Shown: positions 29,402-37,985 of the stretch, one piece after another
Layout: the number at the start of each line of letters is the position of its first letter
Numbering within the stretch: the stretch's first letter is position 1
Assembly: GCF_039634785.1 (NCBI RefSeq)
Contig: NZ_JBBIAB010000006.1
Span: forward strand, 309,577-373,576
Direction of reading: 5' to 3'
DNA: 64,000 nt
Source: Tistrella mobilis
GTDB lineage: Bacteria > Pseudomonadota > Alphaproteobacteria > Tistrellales > Tistrellaceae
Made by a program: the position numbers and the translations under genes
Notes under the pieces: model-generated
Told to the model about the DNA's origin: nothing
The model's input: only the letters and a program-made list of their open reading frames with translations
Database searches by the model: none

Positions 29402-31156
29402 ATGGCGGCAGCCGCGCCGGCAGGGGATGACGCCGTCGCGGTCGATGTCGCGGGTGTGGTCAAGAGCTTCCCCGGTGTCGAGGCGTTGAAGGGCATCGAT
29501 GCCCGGATCCTGCGTGGCCGGTTGACCGGGCTGGTCGGGCCGGATGGTGCCGGCAAGACGACGCTGATGCGACTGATGGCAGGACTTATGGTTCCCGATG
29601 CCGGCACCATCCGTTTGGCCGGGGTCGATGTCAGCCACGACCGCGACCGGGTGGCGCCGTCGATCGGCTACATGCCGCAGCGCTTCGGGCTCTATGAAGA
29701 CCTCTCGGTGATCGAGAATCTGCGCCTCTATGCCAGGTTGCGCGGCATCGCGCCGCGGAGGGCGCAACCGGTTTTCGAGCGCCTGCTCGGTTTCACGCGG
29801 CTCGGCCCTTTCACCAGCCGACTGGCCGGGCGGCTTTCGGGCGGCATGAAGCAGAAGCTGGGACTTGCCTGCGCGCTGATGGGTACACCCCGGGTGCTGC
29901 TGCTCGACGAGCCCGGTGTGGGGGTGGATCCCGTCAGCCGCCAGGACCTCTGGCGGATGGTCGAGGCGTTGACCGGGGAGGGGATGGCGGTGGTCTGGTC
30001 CACGGCCTATCTCGACGAGGCCGAGCGCTGCGAGACCGTGTTGCTGCTGAATGAAGGCCGGCTGGAATATGACGGTGCGCCGGCCGGGCTGACCGCGCGG
30101 CTCCATGACCGCAGCTTCCGTCTGGCCGGGCCGCGGCGTGATCGCCGGCAGGTCCTGTCCCAGGCGCTGGACCTGCCGGGCGTGAGCGACGGGGTCATTC
30201 AGGGTGACGCCGTCCGCCTGGTGCTGCGCGAGGGCGGTACGCCAGATCTGCTGGCACCGATCGCCGCCGAAACCGGTGCGCGGGTCGAGACGGTGACGCC
30301 GCGCTTCGAGGACGCCTTCATCGATCTGCTCGGCGGCGGCCCTGGCGGCACTTCACTGCTCGCCGAACGCATGGATCCGGTGCGGCTGGAGACGGAGGTG
30401 ACGGTATCCTGCCACCATCTCACCAGGCGCTTCGGCACCTTCACCGCCACCGAGGATGTCAGCTTCGAGGTCAGCCGCGGCGAGATCTTCGGCCTGCTCG
30501 GTCCGAACGGTGCGGGCAAATCGACCACTTTCAAGATGCTTTGCGGCCTGTTGCGGCCAAGCGCCGGTGCGGCGGAGGTCGCCGGGCTGGATCTGCGCCG
30601 GGCGACCAGCGAGGCGAAGCGGCAGCTTGGTTATATGGCGCAGAAATTTTCGCTCTATGGCCTGCTCTCGGTCCGTCAGAACCTTGAGTTCTCGGCCGGT
30701 GTCTACGGGCTGGAGGGGCGGGTGCGGCGGGCGCGGGTCGAGGAGATGATCGAGACCTTCCAGCTCGGCCGTCATCTGACGGGGGCGCCAGGAGATCTGC
30801 CGCTTGGCTACCGCCAGCGGCTGGCGCTGGCTTGTGCCCTGATGCACCGGCCGCCGGTGCTGTTCCTCGACGAACCGACCTCGGGCGTCGATCCGATCAC
30901 CCGCCGCGAATTCTGGACCCATATCAACGGCCTGGTCCGCAAGGGGGTGACGGTGATGGTGACCACCCATTTCATGGACGAGGCCGAATACTGCGATCGG
31001 GTGGCGTTGATGTACCGGTCGAAACTGATCGCCCTCGACACGCCCGATGCGCTCAAGGCCCGGGTCGTGACCCGGGATCTGCCGGAGCCGACCATGGAGG
31101 AAGCCTTTATCGGGCTGATCGAGGCGCATGACGCAGACCAGGAGGCGGGTGCATGA
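29402..31156 (+). CDS. YbhF-like double ABC ATPase
   Basis: 584-residue cytoplasmic protein with two ATP-binding halves. First half: GPDGAGKTTLMRLMAGLMVP, LSGGMKQKLGLACALMG, VLLLDEPGVGVD and the unusual H-loop STAYLDEAE. Second half: GPNGAGKSTTFKMLCGLL near residue 365, a degenerate signature LPLGYRQRLALACALM, VLFLDEPTSGVD and TTHFMDEAE. The degenerate second signature is also typical of E. coli YbhF. It powers the two ABC-2 permeases encoded next, with the upstream adaptor. The 3' end overlaps the first permease start. Confidence 0.92.
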   Translation: MAAAAPAGDDAVAVDVAGVVKSFPGVEALKGIDARILRGRLTGLVGPDGAGKTTLMRLMAGLMVPDAGTIRLAGVDVSHDRDRVAPSIGYMPQRFGLYEDLSVIENLRLYARLRGIAPRRAQPVFERLLGFTRLGPFTSRLAGRLSGGMKQKLGLACALMGTPRVLLLDEPGVGVDPVSRQDLWRMVEALTGEGMAVVWSTAYLDEAERCETVLLLNEGRLEYDGAPAGLTARLHDRSFRLAGPRRDRRQVLSQALDLPGVSDGVIQGDAVRLVLREGGTPDLLAPIAAETGARVETVTPRFEDAFIDLLGGGPGGTSLLAERMDPVRLETEVTVSCHHLTRRFGTFTATEDVSFEVSRGEIFGLLGPNGAGKSTTFKMLCGLLRPSAGAAEVAGLDLRRATSEAKRQLGYMAQKFSLYGLLSVRQNLEFSAGVYGLEGRVRRARVEEMIETFQLGRHLTGAPGDLPLGYRQRLALACALMHRPPVLFLDEPTSGVDPITRREFWTHINGLVRKGVTVMVTTHFMDEAEYCDRVALMYRSKLIALDTPDALKARVVTRDLPEPTMEEAFIGLIEAHDADQEAGA

Positions 31157-32277
31157 CACCGGTGCGGCGCTTCGACCCCGGACGGCTTGCGGCTCTGATC
31201 GTCAAGGAGAGCCTGCAGATTCTGCGGGACCCGTCGGCGATCCTGATCGCCTTCGTGCTGCCGGTGGTGATGCTGTTTCTCTATGCCGACGCGGTCTCAC
31301 TCGACATCCGCCGGGTGCCGGTGGGTGTGGTGGCGGAAACCGATGATGCCGCGGCCCGCTCGCTGGCGGCGGCCTTTGCCGGCAGCCGCTATTTCACCGT
31401 CACCCCCGCCCGCGACCGGCGTGATGTCGAAGCCGGCGTCGTGGCGGGGCGGCTGCGCGGCTATGTGGTCATCCCGCAGGATTTCACCCGCAGGCTTCAG
31501 ACGGGAGAGACGCCGCTGGTTCAGGTGATCACCGACGGCTCCCAGCCCAACACCGCCAGTTTCGTCGCCAACTACACGCTGGGGCTGGTGGCGGCCTGGC
31601 AGGCGGGGCGTGAGGGGGCAGCAGCGCCCGCCGTCTCGCTGGTATCGCGCTTCTGGTTCAATGCCGAGCTGGAGAGCCGGCGTGCCCTGGTTCCCGGGGC
31701 CATCGCGATCGTCATGACCATGATCGGCACCCTGTTGACCGCACTGGTCGTGGCACGGGAATGGGAGCGTGGCACGATGGAGGCGATCCTCTCCACCCCG
31801 GCGTCGGTGACCGAGATTCTGGTGGGCAAGCTGCTCCCCTATTTCGCGCTCGGGCTCATGACGACGACGGGATGTGCACTTCTCGCCATATACGTCTTCG
31901 ATGTGCCGTTGCGGGGCTCGTGGGGGACGCTGCTGGCCCTGACCGCGGCCTTTCTGGTGCCGGCTCTGGGGCAGGGATTGTTGATCTCGGCCATCGCCCG
32001 CAACCAGTTCGTTGCGGCCCAGGTGGCGCTGCTCACCGGCTTCCTGCCCGCCTTCATGCTGTCGGGCTTCCTGTTCGAGATCGCCTCCATGCCCTGGCCG
32101 ATCCGGATGCTCACCAATCTGGTACCGGCGCGCTATTTCGTCTCCGCCCTGCAGACGGTGTTCCTGGCCGGGGATGTCTGGCGGGTGTTGCTGCCGGATC
32201 TGCTGGTCATGCTGGCGATCGGCTCGGTGTTCTTCATCATCGCGCGGCTCAGGACCGCCAAGAGCCTGGACAGCTGA
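31153..32277 (+). CDS. YbhS-like ABC-2 permease
   Basis: 374-residue ABC-2 type permease. An N-terminal cytoplasmic amphipathic stretch (LIVKESLQILRDPSAILIAF) leads into the first membrane helix, a large periplasmic loop follows, and five or so helices occupy the C-terminal half, with the REWERGTMEAILSTP coupling segment and PVTEILVGK-like EILVGKLLPYF. It overlaps the ATPase stop and is followed after 3 bp by a paralogous permease, with which it likely forms a heterodimeric channel. Confidence 0.9.
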   Translation: MTPVRRFDPGRLAALIVKESLQILRDPSAILIAFVLPVVMLFLYADAVSLDIRRVPVGVVAETDDAAARSLAAAFAGSRYFTVTPARDRRDVEAGVVAGRLRGYVVIPQDFTRRLQTGETPLVQVITDGSQPNTASFVANYTLGLVAAWQAGREGAAAPAVSLVSRFWFNAELESRRALVPGAIAIVMTMIGTLLTALVVAREWERGTMEAILSTPASVTEILVGKLLPYFALGLMTTTGCALLAIYVFDVPLRGSWGTLLALTAAFLVPALGQGLLISAIARNQFVAAQVALLTGFLPAFMLSGFLFEIASMPWPIRMLTNLVPARYFVSALQTVFLAGDVWRVLLPDLLVMLAIGSVFFIIARLRTAKSLDS

Positions 32278-32280
32278 CCC

Positions 32281-33402
32281 ATGCGCCTCGTTCCGCCGCG
32301 TCTCCGCGCCCAGATCGTCAAGGAACTGCTCAGCATCCTGCGTGACCCGCGCAGCCGCACGGTATTGATCGTGCCGCCGTTGATGCAGCTGCTGGTCTTC
32401 TCCTTCGCGGTGACGCTGGAGGTGCGCAATGTCGATATCGCCGTCTACGATCAGGATCAGGGCCGCTGGTCGACCGAACTCGTGGCCCGGATCGGAGCGG
32501 CGGGTTTCGTACACCGGCTTCACCCGGTCCATGATCAGGCGGCGCTGGCCCGGCTGATCGACGACCGCACGGTGATCGCGGCACTCGCCATCCCGCCCGA
32601 TTTCTCCCGGCGGGTGGAGCGTGGAGAGACCGCCGAGGCGCAGCTGTTGCTCGATGGCCGCCGCGCCAATGCGGCCCAGATCACCAACGGCTATGTTTCC
32701 ACCATCGCCCAACAACTGGGGGCACGCATCCGGGGTGGAGAAGCCGGAGGGGCTGCGGCGGGCGAGGCGGTGGCGCTGCGGCACTGGTTCAACCCCAATC
32801 TCATTTACCGCTGGTTCGTGGTGCCGGGACTGTCCGGTATCCTGACCACCACCATTGCGCTGCTGCTGACGGCCCTGTCCATTGCCCGCGAGCGCGAGCT
32901 TGGCACTTTCGACCAGCTGCTGGTCTCCCCCACCACACCGGGAGAAATCACCCTGGCCAAGACGGTGCCGGCGCTGATCATCGGCAGCCTGCTCGGCACG
33001 ATCATGATCCTGGCGGGCATTTTTGGTTTCGGTATTCCCTTCACCGGCTCCTTCCCGCTGCTGATTGCAAGCCTGATGCTGTTCATCCTCTCGGTCGTCG
33101 GGGTGGGGTTGGTCATTTCCTCGCTCTGCGCCACACAGCAGCAGGCCATTCTCGGCACTTTCGCAGTGGTCGTGCCGATGATCCTGATGTCGGGCTTCGC
33201 CACGCCGGTCGACAACATGCCGAGGCCGCTGCGCTGGATGGCAGAGGCCATCCCGCTGAAGCACTTCCTGATCATCGTCGAAGGCTCGTTCGTGAAGGCA
33301 TTGCCGGCTTCCGAGGTGGCAGCCAATCTCTGGCCACTGGCCGTCATTGCGGCGGTGACGCTCACGGTGGCGGTGATCTTCGTCCGTGGCCGGCTGCAGT
33401 GA
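32281..33402 (+). CDS. YbhR-like ABC-2 permease
   Basis: 373-residue paralogue of the preceding permease with the same layout: QIVKELLSILRDPRSRTVLI at the N terminus, a soluble loop, then a C-terminal block of membrane helices with the conserved REREIGTFDQL-like segment (here RERELGTFDQLLVSPTTPGE) and SSLCATQQQA. It completes the four-component exporter. The E. coli counterpart is linked to cation/drug tolerance; the substrate here cannot be told. Confidence 0.9.
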   Translation: MRLVPPRLRAQIVKELLSILRDPRSRTVLIVPPLMQLLVFSFAVTLEVRNVDIAVYDQDQGRWSTELVARIGAAGFVHRLHPVHDQAALARLIDDRTVIAALAIPPDFSRRVERGETAEAQLLLDGRRANAAQITNGYVSTIAQQLGARIRGGEAGGAAAGEAVALRHWFNPNLIYRWFVVPGLSGILTTTIALLLTALSIARERELGTFDQLLVSPTTPGEITLAKTVPALIIGSLLGTIMILAGIFGFGIPFTGSFPLLIASLMLFILSVVGVGLVISSLCATQQQAILGTFAVVVPMILMSGFATPVDNMPRPLRWMAEAIPLKHFLIIVEGSFVKALPASEVAANLWPLAVIAAVTLTVAVIFVRGRLQ

Positions 33403-33430
33403 GCGAGAGCGTCAACCGGGCTTGACCTCA

Positions 33431-33465
33431 TTACTGAATGTCATTAATTTAATGTCGTTCAGTAA
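33431..33465 (+). promoter_or_regulatory. 35-bp near-palindrome, probable TetR operator
   Basis: Two 17-bp halves around a central T: TTACTGAATGTCATTAA and TTAATGTCGTTCAGTAA differ from perfect symmetry at only two positions per half. A TTGACC (33423) - 16 bp - TAATTT (33445) promoter overlaps the left half, and the TetR-type gene starts 13 bp after the right half, so autorepression is the simplest reading. Confidence 0.75.
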
Positions 33466-33478
33466 CCGGAGGCAGGTC

Positions 33479-34102
33479 GTGGCACGCCCGCGCAAAGATC
33501 AGGCGATCGACATTCCCGGCCGGGCGGTGGTCGAAACCATCCGCCTGCTGGAGGAGCGTGACCCCATGGCGCTGACCATGGCCGAGGTCGCGGCCGCCAT
33601 CGGCTGCAGCGCGCCCGCGCTCTACAACCATTTCCGCAATCGTGATGCCCTGCTCCGGGCGGTCCATGACGAAGGCTTCCGGCGGCTCTACGACACCAAG
33701 CTCGCCGTCGCCGCCCGCACGGCCGGCGATGCGGTGGCGCGGCTGCGCGAGGGCGGGCTTGCCTATCTGGCCTTCGCCGCGGAACATCCGGCGCTCTACC
33801 GCCTGATGTTCGCGCCCCCGCCGCTGCCGGATCTTGCCGGCGATCCCTTCGCGGCCGATCCGGGCATGACCTCGCTCACCCTGCTCAGGGGGGCGGTAGA
33901 GGCGGTGCAGGCCGAAGGGCTGCTGCCCGGGCGCGATCCCGGGCTGGTCGCCTTCACCCTCTGGTCGGCGGTGCATGGCGCCGCCTCCCTCATCGCCGCC
34001 GGCCGCGCACCGGCCCGGGGCGAGACCGCGGCGGCGCTCTGCCGGGGCGTCGTCGACACCATTATGGGGTTGATCCTGGGGAACGGTCACCCCGACGGCT
34101 GA
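33479..34102 (+). CDS. TetR-family regulator with WHG-type C-terminal domain
   Basis: 207-residue repressor. The HTH is LTMAEVAAAIGCSAPALYNH with FRNRDALLRAVHDEGF after it (about 25-60). The C-terminal part with AFAAEHPALYRLMF and FTLWSAVHGAASL is typical of the WHG ligand-binding domain. GTG 33479 was chosen because aaccggagg precedes it and the palindromic operator lies just upstream; the longer frame would run through that operator. It follows the exporter operon, but has its own promoter, and is followed by a DUF6544-like gene. Confidence 0.85.
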   Translation: MARPRKDQAIDIPGRAVVETIRLLEERDPMALTMAEVAAAIGCSAPALYNHFRNRDALLRAVHDEGFRRLYDTKLAVAARTAGDAVARLREGGLAYLAFAAEHPALYRLMFAPPPLPDLAGDPFAADPGMTSLTLLRGAVEAVQAEGLLPGRDPGLVAFTLWSAVHGAASLIAAGRAPARGETAAALCRGVVDTIMGLILGNGHPDG

Positions 34103-34164
34103 TCAATCTTTCCAACCCATCCATGCATCACCCACCGGCCGATGACGGCGGGGAAGGGGGCTTT

Positions 34165-35019
34165 ATGCGCAGACTCTGGCGAACCGCGGCCCTGGTGGCC
34201 GGCGGCGTGGTGGCGGCCGTGCTGATCGCGGTGCTGATCGGCAGCTGGCGGACCGGGGCGGAGATCGCCGCCCATGTCGACCGGGTGCGGGTGGCGGCCC
34301 GGGCCGCCATGCCGCCGGATCCAGATGCCGCGGCGCTGGCGGCCCTGCCGACGCCGGTCCGGGCCTATCTCCGCTTCACCTTCCCCGACGGCCCGCCCGC
34401 CGGCGTGCGGCTGGTGGAGATGGAGATGGCGGGCGATTTCCGCCGGCCGCGCACCGAAGGCTTTGCCCCCACCACCGCCAGCCAGACCGTGGCGCTGGGG
34501 GTGCCGGCGCTCGCCTTCGCCGCCCGCACGCCGATCCTGCCCGGCATTCACGCCCGCGCCTGGGATGCTTTCGCCGACGGCCGGATGGAGATGAAGGCCC
34601 GGATCCTGGGCCTCGTCACCGTGGTCGACGAGACCGGCTCGCCCGAACTCGACCGGATCTCGCTCAGGCGCTGGCTGCTGGAAAGCCCGCTCTACCCCAT
34701 GGCCCTGCTGCCCGGCGGGCCGGTCGCCTGGCAGCCGATCGACGACAGCCACGCCCGGGCGGTGGTCACCTCCGGCGGCCAGACCGCCTCGCTTGTCGCC
34801 GTTTTCCGGCCCGATGGCAGCCTCGCCAGCTTCGCGGCCGAAGAGGATGGCGACCTCACCACCCCCTATCACGGCTCGGGCGAGCATGTGACCCGCGAAG
34901 ACTATCAGCGGGTCGGGGCTATGATGCTGCCCATGGCCTTCACCATCTCGCGCGCCGCGGGCGGCCGCATCCTGCCCTTCTGGCGCGGCCGGGTGACGCA
35001 GATCGCCTTCCGGGACTAG
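34165..35019 (+). CDS. Membrane-anchored DUF6544-like protein
   Basis: 284-residue protein of unknown function. An N-terminal hydrophobic segment (TAALVAGGVVAAVLIAVLIG, about 6-25) anchors it; the rest is probably periplasmic. LPTPVRAYLRFTF near residue 63 recalls the DUF6544 family (recalled, not searched). ATG 34165 follows ggaaggggg; an ATG 42 bases earlier is weaker. It probably belongs to the TetR regulon upstream (62-bp gap). Its TAG stop shares the palindrome CTAG with the stop of the convergent enoyl-CoA hydratase gene. Confidence 0.65.
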   Translation: MRRLWRTAALVAGGVVAAVLIAVLIGSWRTGAEIAAHVDRVRVAARAAMPPDPDAAALAALPTPVRAYLRFTFPDGPPAGVRLVEMEMAGDFRRPRTEGFAPTTASQTVALGVPALAFAARTPILPGIHARAWDAFADGRMEMKARILGLVTVVDETGSPELDRISLRRWLLESPLYPMALLPGGPVAWQPIDDSHARAVVTSGGQTASLVAVFRPDGSLASFAAEEDGDLTTPYHGSGEHVTREDYQRVGAMMLPMAFTISRAAGGRILPFWRGRVTQIAFRD

Positions 35020-35762
35020 ATCCCGCGCTTCAGGAACCGCCGCATCGCCGCCCGGGCCGCCTCGGTGCGGGCCAGCTCCGCCACATGGCGCATCTCGGCG
35101 GCATAGCCCTCGACCAGCGGCAGATCCTCCACCTCCGACAGGCAGGCGAGGGCATGGGCGACCGCCACCGGGTCCTTGGCGGCGATCTCGGCGGCGAGGG
35201 TCCGGGCCGCCGGCAGCAGGGCCTCGGGCGCCAGCACCGGCTCGATCGCGCCGCGCCGCGCCAGCTCTGCGGCCGGCATCGGCCGGCCGGTCAGCAGCAG
35301 CCGGGCGACGGTCGCATGGCCCAGCAGCCGCATGGCGTGACGGGCGCCGCCCAGCATGCCGACATCGATCTCGGGCAGGCCGATGGTGGCGGTTTCCGAT
35401 GCCAGGATCACATCCGCGCAGATGGCGATGCCGAGCCCCGCGCCCAGCGCCGGGCCGTTGATCGCGGCGATCCAGGGCGTGCGCCGGCCGGTCAGCGCCC
35501 GGTAGAGCGCCACGCCCCGTGATGACGGGCCGGGGCGCTCCGCCTCGATCGCATCCAGCTCCTGGCCGAGATCGAGCCCGGCCGAGAAGCAGCGCCCGGC
35601 GCCGGTCAGCACCACCGCCCGGATGTCCGGATCGGCATCGACCTCGGCCACCAGCGCGATCAGCCGGTCGAGTTCTGCCGCACCCAGCGCATTGACCGGC
35701 GGCCGGTCGAGGGTGATGGTGGCGATCGGGCCGTCGCGGGTCAGGCGGATGGTCTCGGTCAT
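35016..35762 (-). CDS. Enoyl-CoA hydratase/isomerase (crotonase family)
   Basis: 248-residue crotonase-fold protein acting on acyl-CoA thioesters. ITLDRPPVNALGAAELDRL, the oxyanion-hole segment AGRCFSAGLDLGQEL (about 55-70), NGPALGAGLGIAICADVILA and LPEIDVGMLGGARHAMRLLG are canonical; the Glu in LPEIDVG sits where one catalytic Glu is expected, while the other is not obvious, so an isomerase or atypical hydratase is possible. ATG 35762 follows a strong ggaggaa site; the 21-residue upstream extension is unlikely. Divergent from a LysR gene. Confidence 0.85.
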   Translation of the reverse strand: MTETIRLTRDGPIATITLDRPPVNALGAAELDRLIALVAEVDADPDIRAVVLTGAGRCFSAGLDLGQELDAIEAERPGPSSRGVALYRALTGRRTPWIAAINGPALGAGLGIAICADVILASETATIGLPEIDVGMLGGARHAMRLLGHATVARLLLTGRPMPAAELARRGAIEPVLAPEALLPAARTLAAEIAAKDPVAVAHALACLSEVEDLPLVEGYAAEMRHVAELARTEAARAAMRRFLKRGI

Positions 35763-35797
35763 CGGGCATTCCTCCGGGTGCGTCTGTCGCGCGGTTG

Positions 35798-35809
35798 ATG
35801 ACCGGTCAT
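35798..35809. promoter_or_regulatory. 12-bp palindrome between hydratase and LysR genes
   Basis: ATGACCGGTCAT is perfectly palindromic and lies midway in the 95-bp divergent gap. It may be part of a regulator site for the divergent pair; it lacks the classical T-N11-A form of LysR boxes, so this is tentative. Confidence 0.25.
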
Positions 35810-35857
35810 TGGAGAGCATCCGCACCCTGCCGGCAATCCCGTCCGGAGTGCAGTGCC

Positions 35858-36772
35858 ATGACCCCGACCGTCCATGGGGCGGAATACGCCCAGCTCGTCG
35901 CCTTCGTCGCGGTCGCCGAACAGGCGGGGTTCAGCCGCGCGGCCGAGACGCTGGGCGTGACCCCCTCGGCGCTCAGCCAGACGATCCGCGCGCTGGAAGA
36001 GCGGCTGGGCGTGCAGCTTCTGAACCGCACCACCCGCAGCGTCGCCACCACCCCTGCAGGGGCGGCGTTGCTGGAACGCCTGCGCCCGGCCATGGCCGAG
36101 ATCGGCGACGCGGTCTCGGGCGCCGCCCGGGCGGGCGGGCGCATCGCCGGCACGGTGCGGGTGCATGCGGCACGGGTCGCGGCCGAACGGCGGGTCCTGC
36201 CGATGCTGCCGGCCTTCCATGCCGCGCATCCGGATGTCGTGATCGATCTGACGGCGGATGATGCGGTGGTCGATCCGGTCGCCGGCGGCTTCGACCTCGC
36301 CATCCGCCCGGGCGAGGTGGTGGAGAAGGACATGATCGCCGTCAGGCTGGGCGGCGAGCACCGCCAGATGCCGGTGGCGACGCCCGGTTTCATCGCCCGC
36401 CATGGCCGGCCCGAAACGCCCGAGGCGCTGACGGATTTCGACTGCATCCGCTGGCGGTGGCGCGGGCGCAGCCTGCCTTATGACTGGGAATTCCATCGCG
36501 CCGACGGCTGGTTCGCGGTCTCGGTCGAAGGACCGCTGATCCTGGACGACCGGCGGCTGATGCTCGATGCCTGCCTCGCCGGCATCGGCATCGCCTTCCT
36601 GACCGACGAGGAGGCCGGGCCCTTCCTGGCCGATGGCCGGCTGGTCGCGATGCTGGAGCCCTGGTGCGCGCCCTATCCGGGCTTTTTCCTGTGCTATCCG
36701 CGCCAGCGCCGCATGCCGCCGGCCATGCGCGCCTTCATCGACGCCCTGCGCGCCGCCAGCGTGATTGTGTAG
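35858..36772 (+). CDS. LysR-family transcriptional regulator
   Basis: 304-residue LysR regulator. Winged HTH at residues ~8-65: LVAFVAVAEQAGFSRAAETL, GVTPSALSQTIRALEERLGV and LLNRTTRSVATTPAG. The C-terminal substrate-binding domain follows, with DDAVVDPVAGGFDLAIRPGE. This subtype (TTRSVATTPAG; DLAIRPGE) usually controls oxidoreductases or adjacent divergent genes. Start at ATG 35858, just inside the divergent gap; a frame extension upstream has no ribosome site. The short-chain dehydrogenase downstream or the hydratase upstream are its likely targets. Confidence 0.88.
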   Translation: MTPTVHGAEYAQLVAFVAVAEQAGFSRAAETLGVTPSALSQTIRALEERLGVQLLNRTTRSVATTPAGAALLERLRPAMAEIGDAVSGAARAGGRIAGTVRVHAARVAAERRVLPMLPAFHAAHPDVVIDLTADDAVVDPVAGGFDLAIRPGEVVEKDMIAVRLGGEHRQMPVATPGFIARHGRPETPEALTDFDCIRWRWRGRSLPYDWEFHRADGWFAVSVEGPLILDDRRLMLDACLAGIGIAFLTDEEAGPFLADGRLVAMLEPWCAPYPGFFLCYPRQRRMPPAMRAFIDALRAASVIV

Positions 36773-36882
36773 CCGGGCTTAAAAGTCCTGGTCATTTGCG
36801 CCGGATTATATCCGATCGCCTGCCATGTCATCTCTCTGCCAGGACCAACGGCCTTCGGGGCCAGCCTCGGGAGATGACAGAC

Positions 36883-37641
36883 ATGACCACCACCCCCATC
36901 GCCCCTGTCGAGGGCATCGCCGGCAAGGTTGTTCTGGTCACCGGCGCCAGCAGCGGCATCGGCGAGACCACCGCCCGGCTGCTGGCCGAAGCCGGCGCGA
37001 TCGTGGTCGCCGGTGCCCGCCGGCTCGACCGTCTGCAGCGCCTGGCCGATCAGGTGACGGACGCGGGCGGCACCATCCGCGTCCGCGCGCTCGACGTCAC
37101 CGACCGCGACGACATGGCGGGGTTCGCCGCCGCCGCCCGCGAGGAATTCGGCCGGATCGACGTGATCGTGAACAATGCCGGCGTGATGCCGCTTTCGCCG
37201 CTCGCGTCGCTCAAGCTCGACGAATGGGACCGGATGATCGACGTGAACATCCGCGGCGTGCTCCACGGCATCGCCGCCGTGCTGCCGGTGATGACGGCGC
37301 AGGGCTTCGGCCAGGTGATCAACGTCTCGTCGATCGGCGGCCATGCGGTCAGCCCGACCGCCGCGGTCTATTGCGCCACCAAATATGCGGTGCGGGCGAT
37401 ATCCGACGGCCTCAGGCAGGAAACCGACCGGCTGCGGGTGACCGTGATCTCGCCCGGCGTGGTGACCTCGGAACTGGCGGAGACCATCACCGATGCCACC
37501 GCCCGCGACGCCATGACCGCCTTCCGGGCGGTGGCGATCCCGCCCGAGGCGATCGCCCGCGCGATCCGCTTCGCCATCACCCGGCCCGATGACGTCGACA
37601 CCAGCGAGATCGTCATCCGCCCGACCGCCAGCCCGCATTGA
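36883..37641 (+). CDS. Short-chain dehydrogenase/reductase (classical SDR)
   Basis: 252-residue NAD(P)-dependent oxidoreductase. VVLVTGASSGIGETTARLLA is the nucleotide-binding TGxxxGIG motif, VNNAGVMPLSP the NNAG motif, and the catalytic Ser-Tyr-Lys are in INVSSIGG and VYCATKYAVRAI. Cofactor preference is probably NADP(H), from the Arg-Arg after the second strand (GARRLDRL). ATG 36883 has cgggaga at good spacing; ATG 36874 is too close to it. Followed after 14 bp by a small secreted protein. Substrate unknown. Confidence 0.88.
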   Translation: MTTTPIAPVEGIAGKVVLVTGASSGIGETTARLLAEAGAIVVAGARRLDRLQRLADQVTDAGGTIRVRALDVTDRDDMAGFAAAAREEFGRIDVIVNNAGVMPLSPLASLKLDEWDRMIDVNIRGVLHGIAAVLPVMTAQGFGQVINVSSIGGHAVSPTAAVYCATKYAVRAISDGLRQETDRLRVTVISPGVVTSELAETITDATARDAMTAFRAVAIPPEAIARAIRFAITRPDDVDTSEIVIRPTASPH

Positions 37642-37655
37642 TCAGGAGAAGACCG

Positions 37656-37973
37656 ATGCGCCGCCTTGCCGCCGCCGGCCTGCTGCTGCTGACCTCCACC
37701 GCCCTTGCAGGGGAGACGACATCCATGACCACCACGGATCCACACCCTTACATCGGCATGTGGGTGACCGAAGACGGCCGCATCCGTCACGAACTGCGCG
37801 CCGACGGCCGCTATGTCGAGGCCCGCGGCAGCCGCGAGGCGGCCTATCAGGGCCGCTACACGATCACCGGCGACCATATCGACTATGTCGACGATACCGG
37901 CTTCACGGCCGATGGCGATTTCATCGACGGCGTGCTCTACCACGCCGGCATGATCCTCTACCGTCGGCCGTGA
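37656..37973 (+). CDS. Atu4866-family small secreted protein
   Basis: 105-residue protein. A signal peptide (LAAAGLLLLTSTALAG, about 4-20) is followed by a compact domain with YIGMWVTEDGRIRHELRADG, AYQGRYTITGDHIDYVDD and FIDGVLYHAGMIL, which I recognise as the Atu4866 family (PF11512), a lipocalin-like beta fold of unknown role. ATG 37656 has an aggagaag site. Such genes often follow an SDR, as here. Confidence 0.8.
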   Translation: MRRLAAAGLLLLTSTALAGETTSMTTTDPHPYIGMWVTEDGRIRHELRADGRYVEARGSREAAYQGRYTITGDHIDYVDDTGFTADGDFIDGVLYHAGMILYRRP

Positions 37974-37985
37974 CGGGGTGGCATC

